From contig CP126123.1 in assembly GCA_030123605.1 (NCBI GenBank), forward strand, positions 2,832,001 through 2,896,000: a stretch of 64,000 nucleotides of DNA, written 5' to 3'. The DNA is from Nitrospira sp. (GTDB lineage Bacteria > Nitrospirota > Nitrospiria > Nitrospirales > Nitrospiraceae). The position numbers and the translations under genes are program-made. Under the pieces are notes generated by a model, which saw nothing but the letters and a program-made list of their open reading frames with translations, ran no database searches and was not told the DNA's origin. This document shows positions 54,729 through 63,239 of this stretch, one piece after another; position 1 is the first letter of the stretch; each line of letters opens with the position of its first letter.

Positions 54729-56774
54729 CTAGCGACAACCGGGGAGATCATTTTCGCCGACCCAGATCGTCGCCTTCTCGCAATCCTCCGCGCTCGGCGG
54801 CCGAGGATCGGGCACCTTCCGATCAACCGGCGGCAATGTGCGGAGGTACGTGATCAAGGAACGAATATCTTCTTCATCCCAGTTCGACGCATGGTCCCAG
54901 ATCATGCCTTGCCAATGCAGCGCCCGCCCGTTCGCGGAGACTCCGCTGCGAATGGCCCGCGCAACGGCCGCATCGGACCAGGCGCCGATCCCATTCGTCG
55001 GGTGGGAAGAAATGTTGCGCGACCACCTGGTGCCCGCCGGCGCCCAACTGGTTTTTCTGGCTCCCTCTCCGTTGCCCTGATGGCACATGGCGCAGGAGGC
55101 GATCGTAAACAGATACTTCCCTCGCATCACCATGGCGCCATGTTCTTGATTACGGAACGTCGCCGGGTCCGGTTCATGAATGGTCGCCAGAACCGGCTTC
55201 GCGATCACCTCCGGCGGAATGAACGATGTCGCCGGCATCTCGTACAAGATTCGAACGAGCAATGCCACGAGCCCGATGCCCGCGACCCCGAGAATCAGGA
55301 GCACCCATCCGGTCGGCCGGCGCGGCCAGCGTCGTTCAGGCGGACCGGCCAGGATACACACGACCATGCCGAGCCCCAACACCAGCCATTGCGCCGTGAT
55401 CAAAACCTCTTGAGGCAGATGACGCCGGATCGGTTCGCCCGCCGATTGACCGAAATTACCGTCCAGGAACGTAATCGTTTCAGGCAGAGCGGCGGGGAGC
55501 GGGCGCGTCAGTTTCCCGACGACCGTTTCCACGATCCCGTAGCGAAGCGGCGGCGGGATGAGGTTGTGCACGGGGGTCAGAGTTTTCAAATAGCCGGCGA
55601 TCGCCTGCGCATCGTCGTCCTTGAGGGCGTGCAAGAAATGCCAGGGCATGTCGAACACGTTCAAATGTCGATCGGGCGTCGTTCCGTTTCGGATCGCATT
55701 GATAATCTGTTCCGGCGTCCAGCGGCCCAGCCCCGTATCCGGATCGGAGGTCAGGTTGCGCGACACGAGGACGCCGTGCGGCCAGACATCCACCCGCTGC
55801 CCGCCCGCCAGATAAAACTCGTCCCGGTAGATGCCTCCTCTCGTCGCCTGCGTGTGGCAGAGGCCGCACATTTGCGCATGCACCAGGTAGTCGCCGCGCT
55901 TGACCGGATCCGTCTGCCGGCCCGGCCCGCCGAATTGACCGCCCGGTTCCCACGGAGGAGTCCGAGACAACGACAGAACATAGTTCACCAGATCCCAGCG
56001 CTCGGCCGGGGTGGTCATCTCCGCGAACGACGGCATGGGACTGGGGGCGAGACCGGTCGTGATCCGCAGCCAGATCTGTTCCGGCTCGCTTCCGCCTCGG
56101 AAGGTCCAGGGCGCGGTGAGGTCACGGGAGATGACCGGTTGACCCTTCGCATCAGCCAATCGGACGCCGCCGCGTCCTTCCGGTCCATGGCAAACGATGC
56201 AGGTCTTCGCGGTGAAGAGCGCGCGGCCACGGGCGATGCTGGCCGCATCGGACGGGACTCGCGGGGGGATCGTGAGCGTGGTCGGAGGGGAGCCGGCAAA
56301 GACGTTCGACAGGCTCTTGACATGGACCACGACGTCGCGAATCTCCTCTGCGCTCAGGATATCCTGCCAAAAGGGCATCGCACTGGCCCGGAGACCGTTC
56401 GAGACCGTCCGGATCAGATCGGCATCACTCGGCGGCTGACCGACCGGCGTGGACTTGTATTTGAATTGGCCTCGGGTGAAATCACGAGGACGAGGAATCA
56501 ATGAGGGGGCCGCCGGCCCGTTACCGCGACCATCAGGGCCGTGACAGACCGCGCAACGCTGAGCAAAGACTCGCTTGCCTAGCGGGGTGTCGGGCGGCAG
56601 ATCGGCGCCCGGCGGCCAGGTCAGTTCAGCATGAACCGCTGGATCCGGTTGCCAGTTTTCAAAGGGCTGACTATAGCCCAGCCGCGCATAAATCGACCGC
56701 CCGAGATCCAGCAGAAGGAGCAGCCCGAGCGTGACAACCACGACTCGGCGCCGTGAACGCAGAAAGTTTCTCAT
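54729..56774 (-). CDS. Membrane-anchored tetrahaem c-type cytochrome
   Basis: The 681-residue protein has four haem-binding motifs: CAVCH (74-78), CIVCH (192-196), CGLCH (303-307) and CAMCH (561-565). A transmembrane helix (11-30) anchors the N-terminus. Two more hydrophobic helices (about 460-476 and 489-511) lie between haem 3 and haem 4, so haem 4 is in a separate domain on the other end of a hairpin. Each haem domain resembles a cytochrome c with a PMPxF-type methionine loop. It is probably an electron carrier to a peroxidase or oxidase; no partner is adjacent. Confidence 0.88.
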   Translation of the reverse strand: MRNFLRSRRRVVVVTLGLLLLLDLGRSIYARLGYSQPFENWQPDPAVHAELTWPPGADLPPDTPLGKRVFAQRCAVCHGPDGRGNGPAAPSLIPRPRDFTRGQFKYKSTPVGQPPSDADLIRTVSNGLRASAMPFWQDILSAEEIRDVVVHVKSLSNVFAGSPPTTLTIPPRVPSDAASIARGRALFTAKTCIVCHGPEGRGGVRLADAKGQPVISRDLTAPWTFRGGSEPEQIWLRITTGLAPSPMPSFAEMTTPAERWDLVNYVLSLSRTPPWEPGGQFGGPGRQTDPVKRGDYLVHAQMCGLCHTQATRGGIYRDEFYLAGGQRVDVWPHGVLVSRNLTSDPDTGLGRWTPEQIINAIRNGTTPDRHLNVFDMPWHFLHALKDDDAQAIAGYLKTLTPVHNLIPPPLRYGIVETVVGKLTRPLPAALPETITFLDGNFGQSAGEPIRRHLPQEVLITAQWLVLGLGMVVCILAGPPERRWPRRPTGWVLLILGVAGIGLVALLVRILYEMPATSFIPPEVIAKPVLATIHEPDPATFRNQEHGAMVMRGKYLFTIASCAMCHQGNGEGARKTSWAPAGTRWSRNISSHPTNGIGAWSDAAVARAIRSGVSANGRALHWQGMIWDHASNWDEEDIRSLITYLRTLPPVDRKVPDPRPPSAEDCEKATIWVGENDLPGCR

Positions 56775-56940
56775 GGCAGATCAATCGCTCCTTTAGTTTT
56801 CTCCGACCGTTGAATCTCTGGGGGGTGGCTGGCTGCATGAACACCACATGCGTATCGAGCATGAATAGAGCAGACTGACACGTCACCGGAGGTAGCCCAT
56901 TTCCTCAGGCTTTCTTGTTACCTATCTCTCCGGCCGGTCA

Positions 56941-58521
56941 TCATGCCTCGGTGAAGAGTCCGATTTGCCGGGCTTTCCTCGGTAGGCCCACGTGTGGCAA
57001 CAGGTCTTGTATGAATGTCGCAGGTACATTGCTGAGTTCTCGCGGCTCCAGCTTGTGAAGACCGCCTCCGTATACTCGTCCTTCGCCCAGGAGATCTCCC
57101 GGAGACAGCTGATTGAGGGCACTCCAGACCTTGCGCAGGAGATCTGGGTCCCGCGCCATTTCGCGAGCCAGAAGAGACGTCGGATAGAGGGCCAAATAGA
57201 CGTTCGCGACCGTAGCGCGTGAGGCATTCAGAATGAAGCGAAAGGGCTTGCCTCTCTTGGTGTCGCCACGGCCGAGGTAGGTGCAGACGATCGGGGCGGG
57301 TGGCCGATCCTCTTGGCTGTACCACAACGAGCGGTGTTTGCAGAGGTACCGCTCGTGAAGCCCGCGTGCCTTGCCCTCCTCAAGGTAAGCATGGAGGGAT
57401 GGAAAGCGCTTGCGGATGTCTTCCTCTGACAGCTTGGTATCGAGGAGGAAGAGGCGGCGCTCGATGTCAGGCGAACCGTCCTTCTGAGTCCTCACTTCGT
57501 CGTGCTGTAGGTAACGAGGACTCGGAAGGATAGGAGTGAAAACCTCCTTCGGGAGGCCTCGCGCGGCGATCTCTCCTTCACTGAGGATAAAGTAGCGGTT
57601 ATGGCCGGTGGCGAGCCCGCGCTTAATCTGGAAGAAGTCCGAGAGCGTCGGGACGCCTTCTCGACTCCGTACATCGGCAGCGGGAAAGCGGGTCCACTTC
57701 GGCTCACGCGCAAGAGCGCCGGCTGAGACGAGGCGTGAGAGCTTAGGCTTGAACAGGGAGCCACCGAAGGTGAACTTTACTTCGTGATCAGCCGGCGGTT
57801 GCTCGTTCTTGAACCAGACGATGGCCGACGAGACGAGGGCGTCGGCGAACTGCACGTCGTTCGGGTCGAAACGGTGGATGTGCAGCAACGTGACGCGGTC
57901 CAGGAGATACCGCTTGACGACCTGGCCGTAGTTCACGTCCATGAATTCGCTCGGGATAAGCCAGCCAGCAACCCCACCCTTGGCCATCCAAGCATGCGCT
58001 AGTCCGAGGAAGTGGCAATAGAGGCCGGCAAGGCCACTGATCTTTATGCCGCTTGCCTGCTGCGTGCGGAGCTGCAAGCGACTCTTGTCGCCGTTTTGAA
58101 GATGGTGATGGCGCACATAGGGTGGATTGCAGATAAGAACATTGAACCGAGGCAAGGGCTCGGCGTGCGTGAAATCGGCGAGTTTCAGCGTCAGGCTGTT
58201 GTCCTTCCAGAGCTGTGCCGCTGGCTTGCCATAGTGGGGGTCGAGCTCGAAGCCAAGGGCCTCGGCGATGCGCTTCTTCGGAAAGACCTTGAGCAGGGCG
58301 GAGTAGAAAGAGCCGGTGCCGATAGCTGGGTCGAGAAAACGGACTTTCGCGGCTGCGGGCATAAGCGAAGCGGCATAGCGCAGGATGTCCACCGCGAGAG
58401 CGCTCGGTGTGGCGAACTGGCCGAGACGGTTGCGCTCTGCCTGATTCTTCTCCGCATCCAGAGAAGATTGTAACGCGAGGCGCCGCTGCTCTTTCTCTTT
58501 GATGGTATCCGACATGTTCAA
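56941..58521 (-). CDS. Type II N6-adenine DNA methyltransferase of a XamI-type system
   Basis: The 526-residue protein has the gamma-type N6-adenine arrangement: RLGQFATPSALAVDIL, FLDPAIGTGSFYSALL (AdoMet), VLICNPPYVRHHH (catalytic NPPY), and an Eco57I-type C-terminal recognition domain. It overlaps the start of the restriction gene by four bases. Protection of a GTCGAC-type site is inferred from the XamI-like partner. Confidence 0.88.
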   Translation of the reverse strand: MNMSDTIKEKEQRRLALQSSLDAEKNQAERNRLGQFATPSALAVDILRYAASLMPAAAKVRFLDPAIGTGSFYSALLKVFPKKRIAEALGFELDPHYGKPAAQLWKDNSLTLKLADFTHAEPLPRFNVLICNPPYVRHHHLQNGDKSRLQLRTQQASGIKISGLAGLYCHFLGLAHAWMAKGGVAGWLIPSEFMDVNYGQVVKRYLLDRVTLLHIHRFDPNDVQFADALVSSAIVWFKNEQPPADHEVKFTFGGSLFKPKLSRLVSAGALAREPKWTRFPAADVRSREGVPTLSDFFQIKRGLATGHNRYFILSEGEIAARGLPKEVFTPILPSPRYLQHDEVRTQKDGSPDIERRLFLLDTKLSEEDIRKRFPSLHAYLEEGKARGLHERYLCKHRSLWYSQEDRPPAPIVCTYLGRGDTKRGKPFRFILNASRATVANVYLALYPTSLLAREMARDPDLLRKVWSALNQLSPGDLLGEGRVYGGGLHKLEPRELSNVPATFIQDLLPHVGLPRKARQIGLFTEA

Positions 58522-59483
58522 ATTCCGAATTTGGCAAGGTCATCGATGCGGTGTTCCCAAACCCAATCGATGCCCTCGGCGGCCTCGTACCCGAGATAGC
58601 CGCTATCGAAGTACCCGCAGAGAAAGAGGTTGAACTGAACTTGACTCCCGTATGTGCCGCGTAGCTGAGCCATCTTCAGGGCCTCTTCCTTGCGCCGCTT
58701 ATTCGTGTTCGTAAAATCGCCTGCCGACTTTGCCTCGAAGAAAACCGGGAAACGACGCTTCTTCGTCCTCTTCAGGCTGATGACGGCATCGATAGGAATG
58801 TTAACGGACGTGACACCGCCCTCTAACTTCACCGGGACGTTCATACGAAAGCTGAAGGTACCGGACGGCATCGAATTGAATTTGATCCCGTCGCCCCCCG
58901 GCAGTTGCTTGTAGCCGCGCGCCTCTAGCCACGCCTTGATAGCGGTGAGTTGCCGCTTCTCCTGAGCATTACGGATGATCGGGTTCGCAACGGCACCGCA
59001 GAGCCGGTCTGCGACGATGGTGGCGGCGCGATGGATTTCGATTTCGGTGGCCGGTTGGTTCTTGCGCGAAAGCCAGACGAAGATGTCTGGGTCAGCCATC
59101 TTCTCGATGATGGCGGCAATACGAGCCAGCTCTGTGTCTGCCGTCTCTGTCGACATGCGGGCGGGCAGTTGCTTATCAAGCTCCATGCACTTTACGAGGT
59201 TCGAGGAGACCCTCGCCAGGCCGATGAGGCGGTCGACGGCGAGCGGCGGGCACGTCGACATCCGAAGCGTCGGCAGTATTTCCGGGTGATTCCGCACCGT
59301 TGTTGGCTGGATGCTCGTGAGGTTACCCGTTGAGAGGAGTGTCGCCTCTACGTCCCTCGTCGTCTGGACTCTCGTCTCGCGGAACGCCATGGGCGCAAAT
59401 TTCATGAACCAGTCGTTGTACATATCGACTGATTGTGCGATGTCCGCCTTCCATCTGCCGGGTTTGTCTCGATTGATTGCCAT
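58518..59483 (-). CDS. XamI-family type II restriction endonuclease
   Basis: The 321-residue protein resembles XamI (a SalI isoschizomer cutting GTCGAC) over its length, e.g. MYNDWFMKFAPMAFRETR near the N-terminus and PVFFEAKSAGDFTNTNKR, which supplies the E-x-K of a PD-(D/E)XK core (Asp in IPIDAVISLKR). It is upstream of and overlaps the methyltransferase gene. Site specificity has not been shown. Confidence 0.85.
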   Translation of the reverse strand: MAINRDKPGRWKADIAQSVDMYNDWFMKFAPMAFRETRVQTTRDVEATLLSTGNLTSIQPTTVRNHPEILPTLRMSTCPPLAVDRLIGLARVSSNLVKCMELDKQLPARMSTETADTELARIAAIIEKMADPDIFVWLSRKNQPATEIEIHRAATIVADRLCGAVANPIIRNAQEKRQLTAIKAWLEARGYKQLPGGDGIKFNSMPSGTFSFRMNVPVKLEGGVTSVNIPIDAVISLKRTKKRRFPVFFEAKSAGDFTNTNKRRKEEALKMAQLRGTYGSQVQFNLFLCGYFDSGYLGYEAAEGIDWVWEHRIDDLAKFGI

Positions 59484-59576
59484 GCGCTGAGTGATGTCTC
59501 CGAGCCCGCTAACGCAAAGCTAACCGGACGGTAAAAGCGTAGCTTTCGCCGGTCTGGTTGAGCGCCGGATTATCCG

Positions 59577-59993
59577 TTACCAGCACCATCGCTGATCCTT
59601 CGAATCGAAAACGTTGATTCCCGCATCCTTGTATCTCTGCCATCCGGTGCTTGAGGACTTGCGGAGACTCGCATGTTCTTGCTCGGTAACCATACAAGCG
59701 ACGGCATCGTTCACTACGTTTCGGATCTCCTCCCCGGCAAGAAGCCGAGAAATGAGTTCTCTCATCTCGTGCACGTGCTCGTGCTGTAGCTTCGCATTTG
59801 CATTTGACATTGCGCCCTCAGACCAATATCTGACCTTCTTTTTCCCGTCAGCCTCTGTGATCTTCCATAGGCACACGCGGATCAACTCAGTCTTATGTGC
59901 ATGGTGAAGATCAAGCGGCAGAAGGGCATTAATCGCAATGATCGCGCTTTGAATTCGATTTAAGCGATCTTTGTGCTCGCGGTAGGTTGGCAT
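59577..59993 (-). CDS. Hypothetical protein beside the XamI-type system
   Basis: The 138-residue protein (MPTYREHKDRLNRIQSAIIA...) is largely helical, with no signal peptide, and ends SKDQRWCW. I recognise no family. It is on the same strand as the restriction genes, 93 bases upstream, so it may be their regulator or a third component, but no HTH is obvious. ATG 59993 has no strong ribosome site. Confidence 0.5.
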   Translation of the reverse strand: MPTYREHKDRLNRIQSAIIAINALLPLDLHHAHKTELIRVCLWKITEADGKKKVRYWSEGAMSNANAKLQHEHVHEMRELISRLLAGEEIRNVVNDAVACMVTEQEHASLRKSSSTGWQRYKDAGINVFDSKDQRWCW

Positions 59994-60460
59994 GGGATTA
60001 CGCACAACCAACGAGCCTGCTGCAGGCGACCTGTGCAACAGAGCACGGGAACCTACACAGTCCAGTGGATGGCGAGTCTAAAAGGAAATTCGTCATGTAT
60101 CAAGATATCCATTCAGCGGGCTGTCCCAGCCAGGCTGCGAATTCCGCAGTCTATCCGGTTATCAGCCCTCATCGTCAAGCGATCGGAAGGACCAGGTTAG
60201 GCGGAGAGGGTCTGCACAATTAGCGGCAGCTTGTTGAGGTGAGCTGTTTCAGTTCGACCTTTCGGCTTGCATGGTCGATATCGAGCCCCACACGGTGTCC
60301 TCCGGCATCGCGCGGTCTACCGAAGCCCTCCACTGACACCAACGTCTACTGCAAGGTCCGAGGCTAATCTACGTAGCACACAAACGAATAGATCAACCGC
60401 GCCTTTCGTGTCGTTCGACCGTTGACTGTGTGGGAGCTGCCGAGCGACAGGACTCCCGCT
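59994..60460. other. Intergenic region, no gene seen
   Basis: No ORF with start signals or protein-like sequence is visible; the edge of the restriction-modification island probably lies here. Confidence 0.4.
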
Positions 60461-61114
60461 CTATCTGTCATGAGAGATGACCCTCGGAGCCTGCAGTTGG
60501 CTGATGCAGTGCTGCCAAAGTGTGGCCGGGTCTTGGTCAAAGATGCCGATCGAATCTGCCAGCAAAACGCCCCATGATCCTTGGAGCATTTCAAAGTTCA
60601 ACTGCCCGGGAGCCCATCCCGACACTCCGGCAAACACCCGGAACGTATCGTTAGGTTTGCCCTGCGTAATGATGCGTTCCAAGACCGCAGGTGTGCCCCC
60701 GAAATAGACCCCATCAAACACCGATTGCGCATCTGCCGGTGGTTGGTCCTTGAGACGAAACAGCAGAACGAGTCGGGACGTCTCCACCGGCCCACCGGCA
60801 AACAACCGATAGGCGGTCCCCTTGAGCGCAGCGACTTCCGGCAGGGCCTCGGACAAGAGGACCTTCAGGGAACGATTCACAATCACTCCGAGTGTACCTT
60901 GAGGCCCGTGCTCGATAATGAGCACGACCGCTTCGCGGAAGTTCGGATCATTCAGCAACGGGCTGGCTACCAAGAGCGCCCCTTTCTTGACCGACGACGG
61001 CGAAAATTCGCCAGCCGCCAGCGCCGGACCCGTGCACAGGCAGGCGCCCCATCCACTCATCAGCAGCAGACACATCACCCAACACTTTGCATGGCGTGTC
61101 TTGTCATGAAGCAT
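60461..61114 (-). CDS. Exported YqgE/AlgH-family protein
   Basis: The 217-residue protein is a YqgE/AlgH domain (GALLVASPLLNDPNFREAVVLI, GTLGVIVNRSL, GYAGWAPGQLE-equivalent VSGWAPGQLNFEM) preceded by a signal-like hydrophobic segment (CWVMCLLLMSGWGACLCTGPA). Most members are cytosolic and lack this, so export is unusual. Two Cys in the leader could make it a lipoprotein. ATG 61114 is used, with GAGGTC upstream. Confidence 0.85.
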   Translation of the reverse strand: MLHDKTRHAKCWVMCLLLMSGWGACLCTGPALAAGEFSPSSVKKGALLVASPLLNDPNFREAVVLIIEHGPQGTLGVIVNRSLKVLLSEALPEVAALKGTAYRLFAGGPVETSRLVLLFRLKDQPPADAQSVFDGVYFGGTPAVLERIITQGKPNDTFRVFAGVSGWAPGQLNFEMLQGSWGVLLADSIGIFDQDPATLWQHCISQLQAPRVISHDR

Positions 61115-61393
61115 TCGACAGTGACCTCTTCTCATTGGCCGGCACGAATGAAAGAAGAACGCCGCATTCTACGTGCTTGGATTAGGACGGTCCAGTGGAG
61201 TGCGATTAGCGGTCACGGCGAGCGCATTGCTGTAGCAGGCTCGGCTGGCCGCGCGCCGAGAAACGGCTAGGCTGAAGAAAACTCGCGACCCTTTTCTCTT
61301 TCCGCCATCATGAATCTTGACTCGCAGTCGAACGTGGCGCTAACCGGCGCGCGTTAGTTTTTGGCGCGTCCGGGTTGCGCGCGAGGTTCGCCA

Positions 61394-61575
61394 TCAGGAA
61401 TGATGCTCCGCAGAGGCATCGAGCAGCGGCCGGATCATGCGTTGGTACTGGGTGTGATGTTTCCGCGCCTCACCCTTGAAGAACTCGACGCTTCTCTTGT
61501 TCAACGCAATGGGAACCTTCACGCCTTCGTCTCGAAAGACCGGTTCCTCTGGCCGAGAAAAGAAGTCCGGTAGCC
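61394..61575 (-). pseudogene. BrnA/CopG-type antitoxin remnant
   Basis: An open stretch reads SRPEEPVFRDEGVKVPIAL, NKRSVEFFKGEARKHHTQY, QRMIRPLLDA and stops at 61394. The ribbon-helix-helix-like part of BrnA-family antitoxins is recognisable, but no start codon fits: it runs back into the damaged toxin gene. Confidence 0.6.
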
Positions 61576-61807
61576 GGCTCCAAAAATCCGAACGACATCA
61601 TGGCGAAACATGAATCGAACGGTCAGGACTCCGCTCTCGACCCAGCCGAAGCAGTCATGCCGTTTCTCGCTGGAGCTATGAGACAGATCTTCCGCGACCA
61701 CGCGGCTGGGTCAGCACAGGCGAACCGGGCTCTTGCAAAGGAGATTTCTGTTTGTCGCGGTTGTCTCCATCCTTCTTGGCGTCCCACTCGAATCGGGCTT
61801 TCGCCAT
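61576..61807 (-). pseudogene. BrnT-type toxin remnant, multiply frameshifted
   Basis: From ATG 61807 MAKARFEWDAKKDGDNRDK matches the BrnT N-terminus. The next homologous bit, ISFARARFACADP, is in another frame, and the third, GVLTVRFMFRHDVVRIFGAG, in yet another. At least two frameshifts make the gene dead. It is upstream of the antitoxin remnant as in intact brnTA. Confidence 0.6.
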
Positions 61808-61893
61808 GGGAGAGGGGTAACACGAAGAAATCTGAATAGCCATACGTGTGTATCGGCAGGAAGCAACCGCTCCGCTCGCGCTAACGCGGATGG

Positions 61894-62766
61894 TCAGCCA
61901 CCTGTGGTCTGCCACGCGAGCGTGGTTTCGCGAGCGAAGTCTTCGTACCCGCGAGGCGGATGCCCTAATAGCTCCGTCACTGCTTTGATGTCCTCGTCGC
62001 CCGCAACAAAGCCGCGCTCCAAATACCCCTGGAACATCATGCGCAGGTCAAACGCCATCCATGCCGGGATGATCTTCCGCATGTATCCTTCCCACGAGTC
62101 GAAATCCTCCCCTCCATAAGTGATCTTCTTTTGCAGCAGTCCGCTCCAGATCGAAGCCGCATCCGGGCCGCTCAAGTCTTTCGGGCCGACGAGATTATAG
62201 GTTTTCCCCTGGTGACCATCGGTCGTCAGTGCAATGGCGGTAGCCTCCGCGATGTCGCGCACGTCCACCGCCGAAATGCCCCGCCTTCCTAGGGGGATCG
62301 GGTAGATGCCGGCTCCCAAGAGCGACTCCTTTAATCCTCGATCGTTCTGAAAAAAGTAGCTCGGGCGAATAATGGTGAACGGGACGTCAAACTCTTTGAG
62401 TGCGTTCTCGACGGCAAGCTTCGAAGCGAAGTGCGGCACGTCCTTAAACCGGTCTACATCGAAGACCGAGTGGTACACGACCTGTCGGAGTTTGAGCTTC
62501 TTCGCGAGCCCGTAGGCGATGAGGCCCTGCGTCAGCTCATCGGCAACGACAGCGTTCAGCAGGTACAACTTATCGACGCCGTCAAGCGCCTTTTGGACCG
62601 TGACCGGGTCCAGGAGGTCGCCGACGACCACTTCAACGTCCGCCGGCAAGTTGCCGCCCTTGCTCTCACTGCGGACAAGGGCGCGAACCGCCGCCCTGCG
62701 CTTGCGAAGCTCTTTGACCACTTCGGAGCCGACTGTGCCGGTGCTGCCTGTCACGAGAATCTTCAT
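61894..62766 (-). CDS. NmrA/atypical-SDR family NAD(P)-binding protein
   Basis: The 290-residue protein has the atypical-SDR dinucleotide motif LVTGSTGTVGSEVVKEL, then VVVGDLLDP, a YxxK-free active region (VYHSVFDVDRF) and IIRPSYFFQN. NmrA-type proteins sense NADP or act as redox reductases. The lack of the usual Tyr-x-x-x-Lys suggests a sensor or isomerase role. ATG 62766 is preceded by AAGGAGG. Confidence 0.9.
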   Translation of the reverse strand: MKILVTGSTGTVGSEVVKELRKRRAAVRALVRSESKGGNLPADVEVVVGDLLDPVTVQKALDGVDKLYLLNAVVADELTQGLIAYGLAKKLKLRQVVYHSVFDVDRFKDVPHFASKLAVENALKEFDVPFTIIRPSYFFQNDRGLKESLLGAGIYPIPLGRRGISAVDVRDIAEATAIALTTDGHQGKTYNLVGPKDLSGPDAASIWSGLLQKKITYGGEDFDSWEGYMRKIIPAWMAFDLRMMFQGYLERGFVAGDEDIKAVTELLGHPPRGYEDFARETTLAWQTTGG

Positions 62767-62938
62767 CTTGAATAGGCCTCCTTGATTTATGCCTTACATG
62801 ACACTCAACCATTGATTAGGCCGCCCGTCAATGGTACGCCGCTCGGCGACGTATCGCTCATCGGCTCTGCAAAGAGACTGCAGCACGCAGCCTGGCTCGA
62901 CAACGACCGTCAGCTTCATCGGCTTGTTGCACGGACGA

Positions 62939-63184
62939 CTACTTGCCGACGCCGATCTGCGGCATGAAATCCTGGTTGTCCCAGAACAGGCACTCTTCGT
63001 CCATCGGTCCCTCCTTGGTCCAATGGGCGAACGTGGCGAGTCGGATCTTATAGGCCTTCCCGGTCGGAAGAATGGTCGTCCCATCCGGCATGGGCATCGG
63101 TCGTGTGAACGTGCCTTCCATTTCGCCGATCACCGCCGTCCAATCCCCCTGCTCAACTTTAAATGGTCGTTGGTGATTCGTCAT
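62939..63184 (-). pseudogene. SnoaL-like ester cyclase fragment, N-terminus lost
   Basis: The frame from ATG 63184 reads MTNHQRP and then RPFKVEQGDWTAVIGEMEG and ATFAHWTKEGPMDEECLFWDN, the C-terminal half of a SnoaL-like ester cyclase. The first half of the domain is missing and the upstream bases do not encode it, so this is a truncated copy. The fused MTNHQRP is probably accidental. Confidence 0.6.
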
Positions 63185-63239
63185 CCGTCTCTCACCGCTT
63201 GCGGTTCGTCGCAGGTCGTTCATCGTTCGCGCGTTGTCT

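Noticed and set aside
54891-56504. 537-codon plus-strand ORF opposite the tetrahaem cytochrome
   Set aside because: Composition is Arg/Asp/Gly shadow-like; the cytochrome's four CxxCH sites prove the other strand.
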